The notes under the pieces: generated by a model | What the model was told of the DNA's origin: nothing | Database searches by the model: none | The model's input: only the letters and a program-made list of their open reading frames with translations | Assembly (NCBI RefSeq): GCF_016106035.1 | Contig: NZ_JADKPZ010000008.1 | Span: forward strand, 43,603 to 107,602 | Source of the DNA: Arcobacter vandammei | GTDB taxonomy: Bacteria > Campylobacterota > Campylobacteria > Campylobacterales > Arcobacteraceae | DNA: 64,000 bases | Direction of reading: 5' to 3' | Translations under genes and position numbers: made by a program | In this document: in pieces, positions 61,173-64,000 of the stretch | How the letters are laid out: each line of letters begins with the position of its first letter | Position numbering within the stretch: position 1 is the stretch's first letter

Positions 61173-61762
61173 TTTACATAGTATAAATTTGGTGCCATTT
61201 GGTGCATATAGTAGTATTTCTTTTGATTTGAATTATTGAAATTTCTATTAGCATCATTCATTTGTTGCATTGAATTATTATAAATCTGATTTGATTGTTG
61301 GTTCATTTGATTTAAAGAATTATTAAAATTTTGTAATCCTTGTTGTAAAGATTGTGAGTTTGCTTGTCTTTGTAAAGCTTCTGCTTGGGCTTGTTGAGCT
61401 TTCATCTGTTGAACTTGTAATGAGAATTGCACATCTCTATCATAACCTTCTCCTCTTCCTCTTTCTAATGTTTCCATTACTCCTGATGGAAATTCATCTA
61501 AATCCCATATATTTGAAAAATCTTTTTCTACTCCACTTACCCAATATGCAGTACAAGGTACAGTTCTCATTGATTTATATTTTTTACTATCATCATCTAA
61601 TTCATAATATAATGTTACTGGAGAATATCCCTTATTCACATTATTGCACATAACTGTTGCTCCCGTTGGATTAGTATTATATGTTATAGGATATTTACTG
61701 CTACAACCACTAAAAATAAAGATACCTAAAGTAGATACCAAAATATATTTTATACTTCTCAA
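61169..61762 (-). CDS. Lipoprotein with Q/N-rich C-terminus
   Basis: A 197-residue lipoprotein. The leader ends at lipobox FSGC with Cys20. TNPTGATVMCNNVNKGYSPVTLYYEL near 30-55 is like the PEGA-type domain seen in Campylobacter and Helicobacter lipoproteins. From about 115 to 185 the chain is rich in Gln, Asn and Met (QMNQQSNQIYNNSMQQMN), a low-complexity tail. It may be anchored in either membrane. The function is unknown. It is 9 bases behind the Abi_C gene on the same strand. Confidence 0.75.
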   Translation of the reverse strand: MRSIKYILVSTLGIFIFSGCSSKYPITYNTNPTGATVMCNNVNKGYSPVTLYYELDDDSKKYKSMRTVPCTAYWVSGVEKDFSNIWDLDEFPSGVMETLERGRGEGYDRDVQFSLQVQQMKAQQAQAEALQRQANSQSLQQGLQNFNNSLNQMNQQSNQIYNNSMQQMNDANRNFNNSNQKKYYYMHQMAPNLYYVK

Positions 61763-61771
61763 TTTTTATCC

Positions 61772-62503
61772 TTAAAAATTTTGTTTGTAGATTTTAATAA
61801 TGTAATAGCATTTAGACATAGCTAAGTTTCTACCATATCTTGCATATTCTTTATCTGTAAATCCTAAATGAATATGTGAAGCATCAATTATAAATTTATA
61901 AACTTTAGCAAATAATTCTTCCTCTTTTTGAGCTAAAAAACCATTTGTTTTTAAATTAATTAAAGCATTAGCCCATCTATCATCTGTATTACTATATTTA
62001 TCAATAGCAATTGTTCTTACAATAGTTTCTAAAGATATTCTTGCTTTTGATAAACAACCGTTAAAATCACTATTTTTAAATGCCTCAGCTGACTCATTTA
62101 TCAATCTTTTTATTTCATCTTTTTTTGAAAAAGTTGAATTATCTATTTCTTTTGTTAATTCATCTTCAAAAGCAACAACACCATCAATAGTTGGCTCAAT
62201 TTGTATTATTGAATTATTTTCAATTTTATATCCATCCAAAAATAGATATTTTTCAAAATCTGAAAATCTATCATCAAAAGGATATTTCGTAATTATTTTA
62301 TTTCTAAAAGTTTGTTTTCTTTCAATAACTTCTTTTATCAATTCACTTAAATCAGTAGATGATAAAACTATATTTTTTATATCATCTACATTTATGAAAT
62401 CATTATCCATCTCATATTTTTCAAATAATAATTTTAAATCTGATTTATCTAATTTATCTAAAAGTTGAGCTAATGATATTTTAGTCCTTTTTGTTATATG
62501 CAT
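61772..62503 (-). CDS. Abi_C (abortive infection C-terminal) protein
   Basis: A 243-residue protein. The C-terminal half (about 120-243) has the pattern of the abortive-infection C-terminal (Abi_C) domain, related to HEPN-like all-helical folds: a helix with LSKARISLETIVRTIAID and the SHIHLGFTDKEYARYGRNLAMSK segment. The N-terminal half is a helical, unknown domain. Family proteins occur in phage-defence settings, often without proof of function. It is divergent from the small HTH gene at 62684 across a repeat-rich intergenic region. Confidence 0.7.
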   Translation of the reverse strand: MHITKRTKISLAQLLDKLDKSDLKLLFEKYEMDNDFINVDDIKNIVLSSTDLSELIKEVIERKQTFRNKIITKYPFDDRFSDFEKYLFLDGYKIENNSIIQIEPTIDGVVAFEDELTKEIDNSTFSKKDEIKRLINESAEAFKNSDFNGCLSKARISLETIVRTIAIDKYSNTDDRWANALINLKTNGFLAQKEEELFAKVYKFIIDASHIHLGFTDKEYARYGRNLAMSKCYYIIKIYKQNF

Positions 62504-62550
62504 TTTTATCTCCTTGTTTTATAAATATTCCTTGTTTTTATATATAATCA

Positions 62551-62660
62551 TAGAATAATTACAACATTGTATTTTAATTTGTTGTAACATTTACTTAAAT
62601 AATATATATTTGTTATAAATATTACTATGTTGTTTTATCATTGTTGTATTTTGTAGATTA
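62551..62660. promoter_or_regulatory. Repeat-rich divergent control region
   Basis: TTACAACA (62559-62566) and TGTTGTAA (62580-62587) are inverted arms, and further TGTTGT motifs occur near 62630-62648. TATATAAT-like -10 boxes can be read in both directions. The 180 bases between the Abi_C and HTH genes hold nothing else that I can see. Confidence 0.45.
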
Positions 62661-62683
62661 ATCCCTAAAAAAGGATTTTATTT

Positions 62684-62878
62684 ATGAAAATGACAATAAG
62701 AGATATAGCTGGATATTTAGGAATTAACACAAAAACTATTTATAACTGGAAAAAAGATAGACCAAATTTATATAAAACTGTTATGCTTGGACTTATGGTT
62801 GAAGAGATTATTGAGAAATCAGAAAAAAATCTTGATGATTTGAAAGAGTTAAAAAAAGAGTTTGAAACTAAGAAATAA
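62684..62878 (+). CDS. Small helix-turn-helix protein
   Basis: A 64-residue protein. Residues 4-24 (TIRDIAGYLGINTKTIYNWK) form a classical helix-turn-helix, followed by a helical, acidic tail. AAAAAAGGATTTTA precedes ATG 62684. It is divergent from the Abi_C gene and is the likely repressor of the region between them. It resembles neither the HTH at 5542 nor the one at 53901 outside the DNA-binding part. Confidence 0.7.
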   Translation: MKMTIRDIAGYLGINTKTIYNWKKDRPNLYKTVMLGLMVEEIIEKSEKNLDDLKELKKEFETKK

Positions 62879-62958
62879 TAGGTTATCATAATTTTTAATA
62901 CTTTTTAGATATTATCTTTAATATAATAAATTATTATATAAAACGAAATGATTATAAA

Positions 62959-63843
62959 ATGTCTGTTACTAGAAACCATCATTATATTTCACAATTTTAT
63001 TTAAAAGGATTTACAAAGTCTGATGGAGCAAAACAAAATTTATATGTTTATGATAAAACACTTAATAAATGTTTTAAATCTAACTCAAGAAATATAGCTT
63101 CACAAAGAGATTTTAATCGTATTTCTAACACAGAAAATCCAAATATTATTGAAGATGAACTAGCAAAAATTGAAGGTCAATTATCTATAAGTTTTAGAGA
63201 AATTATCGAAAGTAAATCTTATCCAGATGAAAAACAATTCAATCATATCATTTATTTTATAACACTTGTATCACTTCGTAATCCAAAAACGAGAAGCTTA
63301 TTTGATGATTTTTATAAAAAAATAGCCGATAATTTCATTGAAATGACAATGAGTTCAGAAGAGATATATTTAGACCAGTGCCGTCAAGCTGCTATCAAAG
63401 AAGGATATATTATCCCTTATGAAAAACAAAAAGCATTTACAGAAGATAAAAATAGATATAATTTAGAAATTAACCAAGAAGTGCATATTCAAAGTGAATT
63501 AAATACATTAGATTGTCTAAATTATATTTTACTCCAACGAAATTGGTATCTAATAGTATCAAATGAGAGTATTGGTGAATTTATTACTTCAGATTATCCA
63601 GTATCTTTAATTTCTTCAGTTAAATCTAATCCTTACGGAATCGGTTTTGGAACAGAAAATACAGAAGTAATATTCCCAATTTCAAAATATTTAGCTTTTA
63701 TTGGTGTATTTGAAAAGCATCAAAATAAAATTCTTATTGCTACAAAAGAAAATGTTAATTCCATAAATAATATAACTTTTGAATTTGCTAATAAGCAAGT
63801 ATATTCTATGAAAGAAAGAAATTTGGAAAAATTAAAAAACTAA
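62959..63843 (+). CDS. DUF4238-domain protein
   Basis: A 294-residue protein with the DUF4238 N-terminal signature RNHHYISQFYLKGF (residues 5-18) and the conserved FITSDYPVSLI region near 212, with later strands typical of the family. Its function is not established; the conserved His pair and Asp suggest a possible hydrolase, without proof. There is no ribosome site before the ATG. It lies 80 bases behind the small HTH gene, suggesting a shared accessory region. Confidence 0.75.
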   Translation: MSVTRNHHYISQFYLKGFTKSDGAKQNLYVYDKTLNKCFKSNSRNIASQRDFNRISNTENPNIIEDELAKIEGQLSISFREIIESKSYPDEKQFNHIIYFITLVSLRNPKTRSLFDDFYKKIADNFIEMTMSSEEIYLDQCRQAAIKEGYIIPYEKQKAFTEDKNRYNLEINQEVHIQSELNTLDCLNYILLQRNWYLIVSNESIGEFITSDYPVSLISSVKSNPYGIGFGTENTEVIFPISKYLAFIGVFEKHQNKILIATKENVNSINNITFEFANKQVYSMKERNLEKLKN

Positions 63844-63966
63844 AAATAGTTTAAACTAAACTAAACTAAAAATTTATTTTATAAATTAAGGCTTAATGAA
63901 AAAAATGGGTTGCTGAAAACTTAAGCTAAGTTCGATACTATCGTTATTTAAAAAGGATTATTTACA

Positions 63967-64000
63967 ATGAGTTGTAAAAAAGCACTAGAATTTGTCCAAA
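63967..64000 (+). CDS. Start of a truncated gene, perhaps glnA
   Basis: Only eleven codons are visible, MSCKKALEFVQ, after an AAAAAGGA ribosome site and a 123-base leader. The pattern MS..., with a hydrophobic residue at position 7, resembles the N-terminus of glutamine synthetase, but this is far too short to be sure. The leader holds short AAACT repeats and TACTAT-like boxes, and nothing else that I recognise. Confidence 0.4.
   Translation, partial: MSCKKALEFVQ

Noticed and set aside
63850..63875. AAACT repeated in tandem
   Set aside because: About three copies in an AT-rich leader; too short to call a functional repeat or CRISPR-like element.
1..64000. CRISPR array, tRNA, rRNA, insertion sequence or prophage
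   Set aside because: No regular repeat-spacer pattern, no cloverleaf or T-loop GTTCGA-type patches outside coding genes, and no transposase, integrase or phage structural gene were found.

Overview
The window is very AT-rich and densely coded, and carries chromosomal genes of a Campylobacterota bacterium. It is most likely an Arcobacter/Aliarcobacter-type organism. This rests on the protein families present (DUF2018, DUF6394, ArsS-type sensor kinase, PEB4-like foldase next to class II aldolase) and on gene orders that, from memory, match Campylobacter and relatives: birA-parA-parB-atpF'-atpF, leuS-lptE-folC, polyprenyl synthase-hemA-proS, and secD-secF-yajC beside lnt. I saw no tRNA, rRNA, CRISPR array or insertion sequence, and no gene-free stretch longer than 300 bases.

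Layout. 1-2881 (minus): ATP synthase b subunits, ParB/ParA and biotin ligase. 2987-5775: a RelE/ParE-type toxin-antitoxin pair, an AEC transporter and small hypothetical genes, including a 37-residue ORF and a small HTH gene. 5841-8956 (plus): proA and a membrane-bound GH17-like glucanase. 8975-13391 (minus): YmdB-type phosphodiesterase, HI0933-type flavoprotein, and a Spy/CpxP-like protein with its two-component system. 13496-16201: an EEP-family hydrolase with a probably leaderless mRNA, then a HipA/HipB module in toxin-first order with a gene scrap behind it. 16301-24608 (minus): TamB, TamA, an acetyltransferase and Mfd. 24724-33001: small genes, DUF445, rhodanese, a primase-like/helicase fusion, folC, lptE, leuS and DUF6394. 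33126-35195: motAB and two small membrane-protein genes. 35237-39367: secF, secD, yajC and lnt. 39364-50653: DUF4105, DUF3015, cca, mscS, proS, hemA, a polyprenyl synthase, DUF2018, hisD, aroK and a PLP enzyme. 50713-55148 (plus): exbB and exbD run directly into a DpnII-type restriction-modification cassette with unknown genes and a second methyltransferase. 55179-60854: aldehyde dehydrogenase, aldolase, PEB4-like foldase and a second two-component system. 60851-64000: an orphan antitoxin-like gene, a Q/N-rich lipoprotein, an Abi_C-type gene divergent from a small HTH gene, a DUF4238 gene, and the start of a truncated gene.

Most of the window is housekeeping: ATP synthesis, chromosome partition, Sec export, outer-membrane assembly (TamAB, LptE, Lnt, foldase), tRNA charging, heme, quinone and amino-acid synthesis, and flagellar motor. 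Accessory genes sit in four places: 2987-3509, 14437-16201, 51576-55148 and 60851-63843. The most interesting observations are four: the TOTE-like primase domain that seems to have lost its catalytic residues while keeping an intact helicase (26367-28484); the restriction cassette placed directly after exbD with unknown genes; the Abi_C/small-HTH divergent pair with a repeat-rich control region; and a flavoprotein gene with no usable ATG, GTG or TTG start.
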